From Ignavibacteriota bacterium (GTDB lineage: Bacteria; Bacteroidota; Ignavibacteria; Ignavibacteriales; Melioribacteraceae), in the NCBI GenBank assembly GCA_002746605.1, contig PDPT01000037.1, forward strand, positions 62,001-126,000: DNA of 64,000 nucleotides, given 5' to 3'. The notes under the pieces are model-generated. The model made no database searches, was not told the origin of the DNA, and worked only from the letters and a program-made list of their open reading frames with translations. Positions 41,560-51,980 of this stretch are shown piece by piece (within the stretch, counting starts at the first letter, position 1; every line of letters begins with the position of its first letter). Both the position numbers and the translations under genes were made by a program.

Positions 41560-42792
41560 TTAATTCCTCTTAATTACAACAACAGTAGTATCATCTTGAT
41601 ATTTGCTATTTGAAGTAGAGAAATTTTGGACATCTTGTATTATTTCGGCAGCAATTTGTTTAGGAGTTTTATGGGCATTCTTCCTAATTACTTCGCTTAA
41701 CCTTTTCTCTTCATAAAATTGATAATTTTCATTAGCTGCATCGGTAACTCCGTCAGAGAAAATTACAAGTACATCTCCCGATTCAAAATTTATACTATCA
41801 GTAACATATCTTGAATTGGGAGCAGGCCCAAGCAAAGGACCTGTTGGTTCTAAAAGTGAAAAAGTCTGATTTTTTTGACTAAAAAACAAAGGTGGATTAT
41901 GTCCGGCATTTGCATAAAGAAATAATCCTTTTTTATCATCAGAAAGCTCACCATAAAAAAGGGTAGAAAACCTATCATCACTGAAGATTTTATTCACCAA
42001 GTTATTTAGTCTGAACATCATGGGTGAAATTTTCATTTGAAAAGAACCGGACATTCTAATTGCACCTGAAATATACATAGCTTCAGCCGAGGCACTTAAT
42101 CCCTTAGAAGCGGCATCACCCAATACAATTCCAAGTCGTTCTTCATCTTCACCAATTTTGATGTAATCGTAAAAATCACCTCCAACAATTTGTGCAGGAA
42201 TTGTAATCCCGAAAATATCATATTTCTCAAATTTATATTCATGCTCAGGTAAAATACTTCTTTGAAGTTGTCTTGCTTTATCAATATCTTCAATTAAATT
42301 TTCTCTGGAAGAAGAAACTCTTCGTTCTTTTATTTTTGAAGTTAGAACAGTCGCAATAATATTAAGTTTATATCTTAGCTCTTCGCGTAATTCATCACTA
42401 TTCAAAGAAAGCAAATATTCATAATACATTTTTCCAGCAACTTTTATTTTAGAACCTATGCCCGAAGCAGAATATTTAAATATGCCTTTTTTAATAAGTT
42501 CTTGATTTGTTTCGTTTGCTAAAATAGTTCTATATTTTGAAACAACAGCAAGTATAGGATTATCTTTAAGAGTAAGTTCAAAATCTTTATGTATTTTACT
42601 TACTTTTCCCGTTTGATAAACAAGTTTATAAGATTTTCTTTCAACATTTAATTTCCAAATTCTGCCTCCGGTAATTTCAAACTTAGAATTCTCCACCAGT
42701 TGTTTTAAAATATCGTGAAGTAAATCTTGCTCCGTGTCAAAATGTTTGGATGCCAAAGCATCAATGGTTTTATATAGTTTTATTTGTTCCAT
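41560..42792 (-). CDS. GAF-like / PP2C-type (SpoIIE/RsbU) serine phosphatase
   Basis: 410 residues. The N-terminal half (about 1-165) looks like a GAF sensory domain. The C-terminal half is a SpoIIE/RsbU-type PP2C phosphatase starting at ARQLQRSILPEHEY. The metal-binding Asp residues are in GGDFYDYIK, GDAASKGLSA, SDGVTDAANE and the final DDTTVVVIK. Relatives dephosphorylate anti-sigma-factor antagonists in partner-switching pathways. It ends 2 bp before the pduS-like start, so the three genes form an operon. No anti-sigma or STAS gene is nearby. Confidence 0.88.
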   Translation of the reverse strand: MEQIKLYKTIDALASKHFDTEQDLLHDILKQLVENSKFEITGGRIWKLNVERKSYKLVYQTGKVSKIHKDFELTLKDNPILAVVSKYRTILANETNQELIKKGIFKYSASGIGSKIKVAGKMYYEYLLSLNSDELREELRYKLNIIATVLTSKIKERRVSSSRENLIEDIDKARQLQRSILPEHEYKFEKYDIFGITIPAQIVGGDFYDYIKIGEDEERLGIVLGDAASKGLSASAEAMYISGAIRMSGSFQMKISPMMFRLNNLVNKIFSDDRFSTLFYGELSDDKKGLFLYANAGHNPPLFFSQKNQTFSLLEPTGPLLGPAPNSRYVTDSINFESGDVLVIFSDGVTDAANENYQFYEEKRLSEVIRKNAHKTPKQIAAEIIQDVQNFSTSNSKYQDDTTVVVIKRN

Positions 42793-43146
42793 ATGATATT
42801 TTTTTAATGAAAACTAATTAAGTAATATAATAAGTTTTAGTATGAATATGAATAAAAAGATAGTGTTTTGATAACTAAAATTATAGCATAGAATATTTTT
42901 ATACTCAGGTAATACTATTCTTGGAATATTACAATTAACTAAACAACTTACTCTTAAATCCATTCTTAATTAAATCTATATTGAATAAATAGTTTTACGA
43001 TATTAGATTTAACACTTCTATTGCTTAACAGATTGAAAATCCTGCTAAACTAAATCAAATTTTTTCCAAAATGTGAAACTTATTTATTAATCTTACATTC
43101 TAAAATTTATATACTCTTCTAATTTTGCGACACAAAATATTATTAG
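42793..43146. other. 354 bp intergenic region without a gene
   Basis: AT-rich sequence between the purD stop and the phosphatase start. A weak 6 bp inverted repeat (ATTTTG-CGACA-CAAAAT, 43122-43138) lies just past purD but has no T-tract. The promoter of the phosphatase-pduS-pduT operon should be at the left end. I saw no small ORF or RNA gene. Confidence 0.4.
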
Positions 43147-44424
43147 TTAGGTTCCCTTAATTCCTATATCTTTTCTAAAATAAATATTATTAAAATCCAC
43201 CTTAGATAAAACTTTGTAAGCTCTTTTCTTACAAATAGTTAAATCATTACATTTAGAAACAGCTACAATATTTAATACCCTACCACCATTTGTTAATAAA
43301 TTTATTTTTCCATCATTCTTTGAAAGTATTGTCCCTGCATGTATTATTTTAATCTCTTCAGAATTTTCAGATAATCCTGTAATTTCATAACCTTTTTTGT
43401 AACTATCAGGATAACCACCTGAAGCTGCCACAACACAAATAGCACTTCCACCATTATATTTTACTGCATTTTCATCAGTTTGTCCTTCTGCTGTTGTTTT
43501 TAATAATTGATAAAAACTTTTATCTAATAATTGCAAAACAACTTGAATTTCCGGATCACCAAATCGACAATTAAACTCAATAACTTTTATACCATCTTTA
43601 GTTCTTATCAATCCACAATAAAGACAACCATTAAATTTTGATTTTTTATCAGAAAGTCCTTTTAATGTAGGAATAATAATATTTTGTTCTATTTCACTTA
43701 TCAATTCAGCATTAACAAAATTTAATGGTGAATATGCTCCCATTCCTCCTGTATTTTTTCCGGTATCGCCTTCACCTATTCTTTTGTGATCTTGAGACGG
43801 AGGTAAAATCACATAATCCTCACCGTCTGTAACAACAAATACAGAAAGTTCTTCTCCTTCAAGGAACTCCTCAATTACAACATTATTTCCCGCTTCACCA
43901 AAAATTGCATCATTCATTATTTCATCTATTGCATTTTTCGCTTCATCAAAAGTTTGGGCAATAATTACTCCTTTCCCGGCAGCTAATCCTGAAGCTTTTA
44001 TTACGATTGGGAAATTACTTTGTTGCAAATATTTAACTGCTTCATCAAATTCATCTTTAGAGAATGATTTAAAGTCTGCTGTTGGAATATTATATTCTTT
44101 CATTAAATTTTTAGCAAAAGTTTTATCACCTTCAATTCTTGCAGCATTTTTATTTGGTCCAAAAACTAAAATTGAATTTTGTCTTAAAAAATCAGCTAAT
44201 CCATCTACAAGTGGTTGCTCAGGACCTATCACCACAAGTTCAATATTCTTCAGTTTGCAAAAATCAACAATCTCTTGATGAGTTTTTAAGCTTACATTTG
44301 TTCCAACTTGATGTGTGCCTCCGTTGCCGGGAGAAATAAATATTTCGTTTTGATTATTTTCTTCGTATAACTTTAGAGCAATAGCATGCTCCCTTCCGCC
44401 TGAGCCTATTATTAATGTTTTCAT
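43147..44424 (-). CDS. purD: Phosphoribosylamine-glycine ligase
   Basis: A 425-residue ATP-grasp enzyme for the second step of purine synthesis. It has the N-terminal LIIGSGGREHAIALKL and FISPGNGGT, the nucleotide loop VIKASGLAAGKGVIIA near 142, and the metal-binding FNCRFGDPEIQVVL. It is the last gene of the long purC-to-purD run; its start overlaps the glycosyltransferase stop by one base. Confidence 0.97.
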   Translation of the reverse strand: MKTLIIGSGGREHAIALKLYEENNQNEIFISPGNGGTHQVGTNVSLKTHQEIVDFCKLKNIELVVIGPEQPLVDGLADFLRQNSILVFGPNKNAARIEGDKTFAKNLMKEYNIPTADFKSFSKDEFDEAVKYLQQSNFPIVIKASGLAAGKGVIIAQTFDEAKNAIDEIMNDAIFGEAGNNVVIEEFLEGEELSVFVVTDGEDYVILPPSQDHKRIGEGDTGKNTGGMGAYSPLNFVNAELISEIEQNIIIPTLKGLSDKKSKFNGCLYCGLIRTKDGIKVIEFNCRFGDPEIQVVLQLLDKSFYQLLKTTAEGQTDENAVKYNGGSAICVVAASGGYPDSYKKGYEITGLSENSEEIKIIHAGTILSKNDGKINLLTNGGRVLNIVAVSKCNDLTICKKRAYKVLSKVDFNNIYFRKDIGIKGT

Positions 44425-45704
44425 TATTCCGCTTTTAAATAAAATTGAAAGATTTTTGCCAATTGTTCAGTTTGATTTGTTCTATTTAAGTTTTCTATAA
44501 ATTCTTCGTCCGGTTTAGGCAAATTATTTTCAAGAAATAGTTTATGTACTTTTAGTAAAGTTTCTTTAATTTCAGCAATATCATCCGGTTTTGTAATAAA
44601 TGCAGCTTTATATTCTTCGGCATTAATTTTCGCCGCTCCATCCGGCAATGAAGCAATTACCGGTTTTCTAGTTGCAAAATATTCGAACAATTTACCAGGT
44701 GTAACAACCTTCATTTTTTCTTCATTCGGCAACATTACCCACAATACATCACTCGAAAGAATCTCCCTAACAGATTGTTTATGCTCAAGATAACCGGTTA
44801 GCCTAACAAATCGCTCTATTTTAAGTTTTTTTATTAAATTCTTATATTCTCTCTTAAAATGTCCGATAAATTTTAATTCTATATTTGAAGCAATATCTGG
44901 ATTTTCTTGCATTAGTTTCTTAAATCCTTTAAAGAAATAGTAAGGTGTTATGTCTTCGTAAAAACTCCCGGAGTAAGCAATCACCATTTTGTTTGTATCT
45001 CTAACAACCGGTTGAATATCTTCAAAATCCTGCAAATCGTAACCATGTCTAATTATATCTACGCTATCAAATTTAAGAAATTGATAATTTTTCAATAAAT
45101 TTTCTTTTATAAGTCTATTTACAGTAATTATTCCATCAACTCTTCTAAGAGCGTTACTTTCTAATTTTTTGTTCTTGTATTTATGATAAGGAGTTGGATA
45201 AAAACTAAACTGATTATCAATCCAGGCATCTCTATAATCTACAAAGAGAGGAATATGAAATATTTCTTTAATTTGTAAAATTGGAGTTATGGCAGAAAAT
45301 GGAGGAACGGAAATATAAATTGCATCAAATTTCTTTTCGGAAAGTAACCGTCTTGCATCTTCGGCTGCCTTTTTGCTCCAACGGATTTTATTATCGGGAA
45401 TAAAAAATGTTTTACTTATTCTACTTAAAACTTTCATCCAAAAATTAGAAGGCATTTTAACTTCACCTTTACTTTTTAGAAGCGAATTAGGATCAAAAGC
45501 TTCTGTTCTAACAATTGTAACTCCCGCATCTTCAGCTTCTTTCAACAATGATTCATCGTAAGCAAAGTAACCGATTTTTCCGGTTGTAAGAACGGTTGGT
45601 TCCCAGCCAAAATCCTTAAGATATTTAGTAAATTTTAATGTACGCTGAACCCCACTCAATCCCAGCGGAGGATAATAATAAGCTATTACCAGAACTTTAA
45701 ACAT
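44424..45704 (-). CDS. Glycosyltransferase (GT4-like)
   Basis: A 426-residue GT-B-fold glycosyltransferase. The N-terminal acceptor domain starts VLVIAYYYPPLGLSGVQRTLKFTKYL. The C-terminal donor domain has IAYSGSFYEDITPYYFFKGF, RLTGYLEHKQSVREILSSDV and the EX7E-like region TPGKLFEYFATRKPVIAS. It probably transfers a sugar to a cell-surface glycan, but donor and acceptor are unknown. Its position between guaB and purD in a purine operon is odd. Confidence 0.85.
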   Translation of the reverse strand: MFKVLVIAYYYPPLGLSGVQRTLKFTKYLKDFGWEPTVLTTGKIGYFAYDESLLKEAEDAGVTIVRTEAFDPNSLLKSKGEVKMPSNFWMKVLSRISKTFFIPDNKIRWSKKAAEDARRLLSEKKFDAIYISVPPFSAITPILQIKEIFHIPLFVDYRDAWIDNQFSFYPTPYHKYKNKKLESNALRRVDGIITVNRLIKENLLKNYQFLKFDSVDIIRHGYDLQDFEDIQPVVRDTNKMVIAYSGSFYEDITPYYFFKGFKKLMQENPDIASNIELKFIGHFKREYKNLIKKLKIERFVRLTGYLEHKQSVREILSSDVLWVMLPNEEKMKVVTPGKLFEYFATRKPVIASLPDGAAKINAEEYKAAFITKPDDIAEIKETLLKVHKLFLENNLPKPDEEFIENLNRTNQTEQLAKIFQFYLKAE

Positions 45705-45713
45705 TAAATATTC

Positions 45714-47180
45714 CTATGAATGATAGTTGGGTGATTCTTTTGTAATTATAACATCATGCGGATGACTTTCTTTTAAACCAGCATTTGAGATTTTCACAAA
45801 CTTAGTATTCTCTTTGAACTCTTTAATCGTCCGTGCTCCGCAATATCCCATAGAAGCTCTTAAACCACCAATAAATTGATAGATTGTATCGGAAAGCGGA
45901 CCTTTGAAAGGAACACGTCCTTCAACACCTTCTGGTACCAATTTCTTAATATCATCTTCCATATCTTGGAAATATCTATCTTTGCTCCCCTCTTTCATTG
46001 CCCCAATCGAACCCATTCCTCTGTAAACTTTAAAACTTCTGCCTTCAAACAATATCTTTTCTCCGGGAGTTTCATCAACTCCGGCAAACATTCCGCCCAT
46101 CATAACCGTATCTGCTCCGGCAGCAATAGCTTTTGCAACATCTCCAGTTTGTTTAACTCCACCATCTGCAATTACGGGAACTCCTAAATCTTTTATGGCT
46201 TTTGCAACTTCTAGAACAGCACTTACTTGAGGAACACCAACACCGGCAACAACTCTTGTTGTACAAATTGAACCTGCTCCGATTCCTACTTTCACTCCAT
46301 CTATGCCAAGACCAATTAAATCTTTTGCGGCTTCCGCAGTTACAATATTTCCTGCCACTAATTGTAGATTAGGAAAACTATCTTTTATTTCTTTTACGGT
46401 TTTCAGAACACCTTCCGAATGTCCATGGGCTGTATCAACAACAACAACATCTACTTTTGAGTTTATGAGTGCTTCTACTCTTTCTAAAGTATTGTAAGTA
46501 ACACTTACAGCAGCACCAACTCTTAATCTTCCCAATTCATCTTTACAGGCATTGGGAAATTTTTTCTTTTTGGAAATATCTTTAAATGTAATTAAACCTT
46601 TTAGAATACCGTTATCATCTACAACAGGTAATTTTTCAATTTTATACTTTTGCAAAAGTATTTCGGCTTCTTCCAGCGTTGTTCCGAGTGCTGCTGTTCT
46701 AAGATTTTCTTTGGTCATTATTTCGGAAATTCTTAGATTCATATTTGGTTCAAATCTTAAATCACGATTTGTTAAAATACCTATTAATTTTTCGTTATCA
46801 TCAACAATCGGGATTCCGCTGATTCTATATTTCTCCATCAGATTTATTGCATCAATTACTAACTTATCGGCAGTTAATGTTATCGGATGATGAATCATTC
46901 CACTTTCTGAACGTTTAACTTTATCTACTTCTTCAGCTTGTCGTTCAATACTCATATTTTTATGAATAATTCCCAAGCCTCCTTGTCCCGCCATAGCAAT
47001 TGCCATTTTGCTTTCTGTTACAGTATCCATAGCTGCAGAAACAAAAGGAATTTTTAATTTGATATCGCGTGAAAAATATGTTTCTATGTTTGTTTCTCTT
47101 GGCAAAACAGATGATTTTGCAGGAATTAAAAGTAAATCATCAAACGTCAATCCTTCTAATACTATTTTATCAATTTCCAT
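45714..47180 (-). CDS. guaB: IMP dehydrogenase
   Basis: The ORF track begins at 47213. The ATG at 47180, preceded by AAGGATAAATAAA, gives the usual start [20 protein letters not shown] and avoids most of the upstream gap; 488 residues. Two CBS domains (about 95-205) are inserted in the TIM barrel. The active-site Cys is in [17 protein letters not shown] near residue 306, and the flap follows [10 protein letters not shown]. It oxidises IMP to XMP, the committed step to GMP. Confidence 0.97.
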   Translation of the reverse strand: MEIDKIVLEGLTFDDLLLIPAKSSVLPRETNIETYFSRDIKLKIPFVSAAMDTVTESKMAIAMAGQGGLGIIHKNMSIERQAEEVDKVKRSESGMIHHPITLTADKLVIDAINLMEKYRISGIPIVDDNEKLIGILTNRDLRFEPNMNLRISEIMTKENLRTAALGTTLEEAEILLQKYKIEKLPVVDDNGILKGLITFKDISKKKKFPNACKDELGRLRVGAAVSVTYNTLERVEALINSKVDVVVVDTAHGHSEGVLKTVKEIKDSFPNLQLVAGNIVTAEAAKDLIGLGIDGVKVGIGAGSICTTRVVAGVGVPQVSAVLEVAKAIKDLGVPVIADGGVKQTGDVAKAIAAGADTVMMGGMFAGVDETPGEKILFEGRSFKVYRGMGSIGAMKEGSKDRYFQDMEDDIKKLVPEGVEGRVPFKGPLSDTIYQFIGGLRASMGYCGARTIKEFKENTKFVKISNAGLKESHPHDVIITKESPNYHS

Positions 47181-47205
47181 TTTATTTATCCTTATAGTAG
47201 TTTTC

Positions 47206-48375
47206 TTATTCAAAAGCAGCTAATCCCGTTATATCCTCTCCGATAATCAGTGTGTGCATTTCGTGAGTTCCTTCATAAGTTTTTACACTTTCGAGATTTG
47301 CAGAATGTCTCATAACCGGATATTCATCTAAAATTCCATTTGCTCCCAAAATCTCTCGGGCTTCTCTTGCAGCATTTAACGCAGCTTCACAATTATTTCT
47401 TTTAGCCATAGAGATTTGTGTATGTTTTACTTTTCCCTGATCTTTTAAAGTTGCAAGTCTGTAGTTTAACAATTGTGCTTTGGTAATTTCATTTAATATT
47501 TTAACGAGTTTTTGTTGTGTAAGTTGGTAGCCTGCAATAGCTTTAGAAAACTGAACTCTTGATTTGGCATAAGTCAAAGCGGAATCGAAAACCGCCATCA
47601 TCGCACCGACAACTCCCCAAGCTATTCCGTAGCGTGCTTGATTTAAGCACATAAGCGGAGATTTTAAGCCTTTGCTTTCGGGCAGAATATTTTCTTCGGG
47701 AACGAAAACATCTTGAAAAATAAGTTCTGAAGTTATTGAAGCACGCAAAGAATGTTTTCCTTTCATTTCGGGAGCAGAAAATCCATCAAAATCTTTTTCA
47801 ATAATAAATCCTCTAATTACATTATCGAGTTTTGCCCAAACTATTGCCAAATCAGAAATTGTTCCGTTTGTAATCCACATTTTGGCACCATTAAGTAAAT
47901 ATCCGCCATCAACTTTTTTAGCAGTTGTAATCATCCCACCCGGATTTGAACCGTAATCTGGTTCGGTTAAACCAAAACAACCGATTGTTTCTCCGGTTGC
48001 TAACTTAGGAAGCCATTTATTTTTTTGTTCATCTGAACCAAAAATGAAAATCGGGTACATAACCAAACTACTCTGTACTGAAACAAAACTTCTTAAACCA
48101 CTATCTCCTCTTTCTAACTCTTGCATTGCCAAACCGTAAGCTACATTATTTAAATTAGCACAGCCATACTTTTCCGGTAAAGTTATTCCAAATAACGATA
48201 GTTCACCAAACTTGGCAATTAGTTCATTCGGGAAAGTTCCCTGCTGATAATTTTTTTCAATTATCGGGAGCACGTCGTTATCTACAAATTCTCTTACTGA
48301 ATTTTGCACCATTTTTTCTTCATCAGTTAAGAGCTCAGTTATGTTAAAATAATCTACACCTTTAAATTTGTTCAT
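47206..48375 (-). CDS. Acyl-CoA dehydrogenase, glutaryl-CoA dehydrogenase-like
   Basis: A 389-residue flavoenzyme. Family motifs are [17 protein letters not shown], the FAD-contacting [16 protein letters not shown], and [22 protein letters not shown]. The catalytic Glu is in [14 protein letters not shown] near residue 370. The [19 protein letters not shown] end and the overall pattern most resemble glutaryl-CoA dehydrogenase, which would act in lysine/tryptophan catabolism; other short acyl chains are possible. It overlaps recX by 14 bp and is 25 bp from guaB, an unexpected context. Confidence 0.88.
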   Translation of the reverse strand: MNKFKGVDYFNITELLTDEEKMVQNSVREFVDNDVLPIIEKNYQQGTFPNELIAKFGELSLFGITLPEKYGCANLNNVAYGLAMQELERGDSGLRSFVSVQSSLVMYPIFIFGSDEQKNKWLPKLATGETIGCFGLTEPDYGSNPGGMITTAKKVDGGYLLNGAKMWITNGTISDLAIVWAKLDNVIRGFIIEKDFDGFSAPEMKGKHSLRASITSELIFQDVFVPEENILPESKGLKSPLMCLNQARYGIAWGVVGAMMAVFDSALTYAKSRVQFSKAIAGYQLTQQKLVKILNEITKAQLLNYRLATLKDQGKVKHTQISMAKRNNCEAALNAAREAREILGANGILDEYPVMRHSANLESVKTYEGTHEMHTLIIGEDITGLAAFE

Positions 48376-49021
48376 TTGTTTCTTTTAGTTTTAATTCATT
48401 TATTACTTCTAAAATAATATTTCCGGTAAAACCTCTGCTTAATAAAAATTGATATATTTTCTTTTTTAATTCAGTATTTGTATAGTTCTTATAACTTAAT
48501 TGTTCTATTTTTTTTTGTGCAATAATTTTAGCCGATTCCAAAAACTTTTGTTCATCACACAAGTTATTTATAACTTTTTCAATTATATTTCTATCAACAC
48601 CTTTTTGAAAAAGCGAGGCTTTTATTTTTAACAACCCTTTTTTTTTACTTTGCTGAACTTTAAAGAAATCTTCTACATATTTCCTATCGTTTAAGAACTC
48701 TTTCTCTTCCAATTCTAAAAGAACATTATCAATTAAAGAGTTGTCATATTTCTTCTTCAACAACTTTAATTTAAGTTCTTGTTTACTATGATTTCTTCTC
48801 GAAAGATACCTGAAAGAACTCTGTTTTATTTTAAATATTTCTATTTTTTCTTCTAAGTTTTTTCTTTCATTGCTGCTTAATTCATCATCAACAGCCAGGT
48901 AATTCCTAGTAAATATTTCGTAAGGAATTATTAATTGCTCAGAATTACAAAATTTCACATAAACATTATTTCTTACTTTCTTTACTTCTGTAACTTTCTG
49001 AAAAATTAAATTTTTCGTCAT
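48362..49021 (-). CDS. recX: Recombination regulator RecX
   Basis: A 219-residue helical, Lys-rich protein with repeated RecX three-helix units, for example LSRRNHSKQELKLKLLKKKYDNSLIDNVL and FLNDRKYVEDFFKVQQSKKKG. RecX binds RecA filaments and limits their extension. The position 100 bp downstream of recA is the usual arrangement. It ends within the start of the acyl-CoA dehydrogenase gene. Confidence 0.88.
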   Translation of the reverse strand: MTKNLIFQKVTEVKKVRNNVYVKFCNSEQLIIPYEIFTRNYLAVDDELSSNERKNLEEKIEIFKIKQSSFRYLSRRNHSKQELKLKLLKKKYDNSLIDNVLLELEEKEFLNDRKYVEDFFKVQQSKKKGLLKIKASLFQKGVDRNIIEKVINNLCDEQKFLESAKIIAQKKIEQLSYKNYTNTELKKKIYQFLLSRGFTGNIILEVINELKLKETNEQI

Positions 49022-49121
49022 GTTGAGCTCGTTTAACTATCCGATAAGTAAGAACCCAAAATTAATTTGGGATACCACAAACTTTTAATTTTAAATACCC
49101 TCAATTTTTTAGAGAGAATTA

Positions 49122-50165
49122 TCATTTAGAAGATTTTCCCTCTTTTGTATCTTCCACTTGCTCCGGTGTTTCAACCATTCCAAGTTTTTGTTTTACTTGA
49201 AGTTCTAAATTATTAAGAATTTCGGGGTTTTCCTTTAACTGTGTTCTAAATTGTTCTCTTCCTTGAAATCTATCTTCGCCGAAAGTAAACCATGCTCCGC
49301 CTTTTTTGATAACACCGTGCTCCACACCAAGATCAATAAGTTCTCCGGTTTTGCTTATTCCTTCGTTGTACATTATATCAAACTCTATTTGTTTAAAGGG
49401 AGGAGCAACTTTACTTTTAACAACTTTTACTTTTGTTCTATTACCTACAATATCTTGTCCGTTTTTTATTGCAGCAATTCTTCTAATATCCATTCTTAGT
49501 GAAGCATAAAATTTGAGAGCATTACCGCCGGTTGTGGTTTCGGGGCTTCCAAACATAACACCGATTTTACTTCTAAGCTGATTAGTAAAAATAACACAAG
49601 TTTTTGAACGATTAACGGCACCAGTAATTTTTCTTAATGCTTGCGACATTAATCTTGCTTGAACACCCATCTGGGCATCACCCATTTCTCCTTCAATTTC
49701 CGAACGAGGAACAAGAGCAGCGACAGAATCAATTACAATAATATCAAGTGCGTTACTTCTTACTAAAGTATCAACTATTTCAAGTGCTTGTTCGCCATAA
49801 TCAGGTTGAGAAAGCAATAAATTATTTATATCAACACCTAACTTTTGAGCATAGCTCGAATCAAGAGCGTGCTCCGCATCAATAAATGCAGCAATGCCGC
49901 CTTTCTTTTGTGCTTCGGCAATTGTGTGAAGACAGATTGTAGTTTTACCTGATGATTCAGGTCCGTAAATTTCTACAATTCTTCCTCTTGGAACACCGCC
50001 AATGCCCAATGCATAATCCAAAGAAACAGAACCTGTGGAAATTGCTTCAATTTTGTTTATAACTCCGTCACCAAGTTTCATTATGGCACCTTTACCATAA
50101 GTTTTCTCGATGCCATACATTGTATCTTCTAAAATTTTTAATCTTGGATCTTTTTCTGCTGCCAT
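49122..50165 (-). CDS. recA: Recombinase RecA
   Basis: 347 residues. Walker A is GPESSGKTT at 68-76, the Walker B region is [14 protein letters not shown], loop L1 is in [22 protein letters not shown] and loop L2 is around [27 protein letters not shown]. It catalyses strand exchange and SOS co-protease activity. A strong GGAGGAAGTAATG start is present. It lies 12 bp after thpR in the pgsA-pgpA-cinA-thpR-recA-recX block. I saw no obvious LexA box directly upstream. Confidence 0.98.
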   Translation of the reverse strand: MAAEKDPRLKILEDTMYGIEKTYGKGAIMKLGDGVINKIEAISTGSVSLDYALGIGGVPRGRIVEIYGPESSGKTTICLHTIAEAQKKGGIAAFIDAEHALDSSYAQKLGVDINNLLLSQPDYGEQALEIVDTLVRSNALDIIVIDSVAALVPRSEIEGEMGDAQMGVQARLMSQALRKITGAVNRSKTCVIFTNQLRSKIGVMFGSPETTTGGNALKFYASLRMDIRRIAAIKNGQDIVGNRTKVKVVKSKVAPPFKQIEFDIMYNEGISKTGELIDLGVEHGVIKKGGAWFTFGEDRFQGREQFRTQLKENPEILNNLELQVKQKLGMVETPEQVEDTKEGKSSK

Positions 50166-50177
50166 TACTTCCTCCGT

Positions 50178-50726
50178 TTATTTCAATTCAAAACTTTTTA
50201 TTTTTGTATAAACAGAACCAGTTTGTTCTAATTTGCTTTTTACGACAGAAAATTTATTAATAATAAATTCTTCCGAGTTTATTATGTAGTTATTAAATTT
50301 TTTGATTCTGCTTATATCAAGATTCTTTTTAATTCTTAAAACAGTTACATGCGGATAAAAATTATGATTTTCTTTTTTAAAACCGAGCAACTGACATTCT
50401 TCTTCAATTATTTTTTGAAAATTTACAATTTCAACATTTCTTAAAAAATCGGTGTAGAGAATTTTTAATTCACTCCCTCTTTTAAAGAATCCAAATTTAC
50501 TAAAATTGGTTTTAATTTGAGTGAATTTTATAGTTTCTAATCTATTTAATAAGAGTTCTAAAATATTTTCACCAACATCACCCAGGAATTTAAGAGTAAT
50601 GTGTAATTTGCTGCTATCTTCCCAATTAAGATTATTTGGTGGACCGTAAATACTATTTCTAAGCTCAATTAAATTTTCTTTAACTGCTTCGGGAATATCT
50701 AATGAAATAAAAATTCTATGTGTCAT
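50178..50726 (-). CDS. thpR: RNA 2',3'-cyclic phosphodiesterase ThpR
   Basis: The ORF-track start at 50864 lies within cinA. The ATG at 50726 gives the standard N-terminus MTHRIFISLDIPEAV and a 182-residue protein. The two HxTx motifs of the 2H phosphoesterase fold are LHITLKFLGDVG and YPHVTVLRI. The enzyme opens 2',3'-cyclic phosphates and can ligate tRNA halves in vitro. It overlaps cinA by 11 bp. Confidence 0.92.
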   Translation of the reverse strand: MTHRIFISLDIPEAVKENLIELRNSIYGPPNNLNWEDSSKLHITLKFLGDVGENILELLLNRLETIKFTQIKTNFSKFGFFKRGSELKILYTDFLRNVEIVNFQKIIEEECQLLGFKKENHNFYPHVTVLRIKKNLDISRIKKFNNYIINSEEFIINKFSVVKSKLEQTGSVYTKIKSFELK

Positions 50727-51966
50727 AAGAAATACCAAGAAGATTTCTTCTGAGCATTTCCAGTGCAGCTTGCGAAGTTCTATCCTTATTAAGCAAACGA
50801 TTATCGCCAAACCTGAATTCTTTTGCGGTACAAACATTTTCATCGCAAATACCAATATAGACAAGACCTACGGGTTTATCATCAGTAGCTCCTCCCGGAC
50901 CCATAATTCCAGTAACCGAAAGTCCTATATCTGTAACACTTACGGATTTAATTCCTTCAGCCATTAAGCGGGCAACTTCGAGACTTACTGCTCCAAATTT
51001 ATGTAACAGGTCTTCATCAATACCAAGTTGTTCTACTTTTGCTCCGTTACTGTAAGCTATCATAGCTCTTTCAAAATATTCACTACTGCCGCTTACGTTT
51101 GTAATCCGGCTGCTGATTAAACCGCCAGTGCATGATTCAGCAATAGCTATAGTTAATGCTCTATCTTTTAATAATTTACCTACAACTTCTTCTAACGTTT
51201 GAGTATCTTTACCATAAATATATCTTCCGATTTTCAATCTGATTTTTTGTTCAATTTCGAATAGTTTTTCAGTAGCTTTTTCCTCATTTTCATCACTTGT
51301 GTTTATTTTAATTTTCACACCAAATTGATTCGGCAAAAAAGCGAGATTTCCTTTTTCGATTTCGTCTATTAATTTTATTTCATCATAAAGGAATGATTCG
51401 GGTATTCCTGTAGTAAGCAAAGTTGTAGTTTTAGAAAAATATGCCCGCTTAAATTTTTCGGAAATTTTGGAAACAACAAATTCAGTCATCATTGCCTGCA
51501 TCTCAATTGGAACACCGGGCAAAGCAAAAAAGAGTTTTTTATCTTTGTTTATACAAATTCCTGGAGCTGTTCCGTAACTGTTTCTTATTGGCTCCGAAAT
51601 TTCAGGAACAAGCGCTTGTTTAATATTTGTCTCGGTTAATTTTCTTTTTCTTTTTTCAAAGATTGCTTTGATATCTTGAAGAACATCTTCATTTTCTACA
51701 AGTTTTGTTTTAAAAGATTTAACAACGGCACTAAGAGTTACATCATCGTGTGTTGGACCTAATCCGCCTGTTAGAATTACTACATCATTTTTTATCATTG
51801 ATGTGTTAATTTCGTTAAAAATAACATCTTCATTATCAGCTATAACAGAAACACTACTTACGGCGTAATTATTCTCGTTAAGCAGATTTCCTATAAATGA
51901 AGCATTAGAATTAACCGTTTGTCCATTTAAAAGCTCATTTCCAATTGATATAATATGAATTTTCAT
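50716..51966 (-). CDS. cinA: CinA-family protein (nucleotide pyrophosphatase / NMN amidase)
   Basis: 416 residues in two domains. The N-terminal MoCF-like COG1058 domain has ISIGNELLNGQTVNSN and ILTGGLGPTHDDVT. The C-terminal CinA amidase domain has AIAESCTGGLISSRITNVSGSS and LSVTGIMGPGGATDDKPVG. Known activities are ADP-ribose pyrophosphatase and NMN deamidase in pyridine nucleotide recycling. cinA next to recA is a widespread arrangement. Confidence 0.95.
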   Translation of the reverse strand: MKIHIISIGNELLNGQTVNSNASFIGNLLNENNYAVSSVSVIADNEDVIFNEINTSMIKNDVVILTGGLGPTHDDVTLSAVVKSFKTKLVENEDVLQDIKAIFEKRKRKLTETNIKQALVPEISEPIRNSYGTAPGICINKDKKLFFALPGVPIEMQAMMTEFVVSKISEKFKRAYFSKTTTLLTTGIPESFLYDEIKLIDEIEKGNLAFLPNQFGVKIKINTSDENEEKATEKLFEIEQKIRLKIGRYIYGKDTQTLEEVVGKLLKDRALTIAIAESCTGGLISSRITNVSGSSEYFERAMIAYSNGAKVEQLGIDEDLLHKFGAVSLEVARLMAEGIKSVSVTDIGLSVTGIMGPGGATDDKPVGLVYIGICDENVCTAKEFRFGDNRLLNKDRTSQAALEMLRRNLLGISYDT

Positions 51967-51980
51967 GTTAATCTCTTTTT

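Noticed and set aside
43122-43138. Inverted repeat ATTTTG-CGACA-CAAAAT after purD as a terminator
   Set aside because: Only 6 bp, AT-rich, and no T-tract follows on the minus strand.
47181-47213. N-terminal extension of GuaB given in the ORF track
   Set aside because: It would overlap the acyl-CoA dehydrogenase gene; the ATG at 47180 has an AAGGAT ribosome-binding site and matches the usual IMPDH start.
50728-50864. N-terminal extension of ThpR given in the ORF track
   Set aside because: The extension lies inside cinA and has no family resemblance; the internal ATG at 50726 gives the normal ThpR start.
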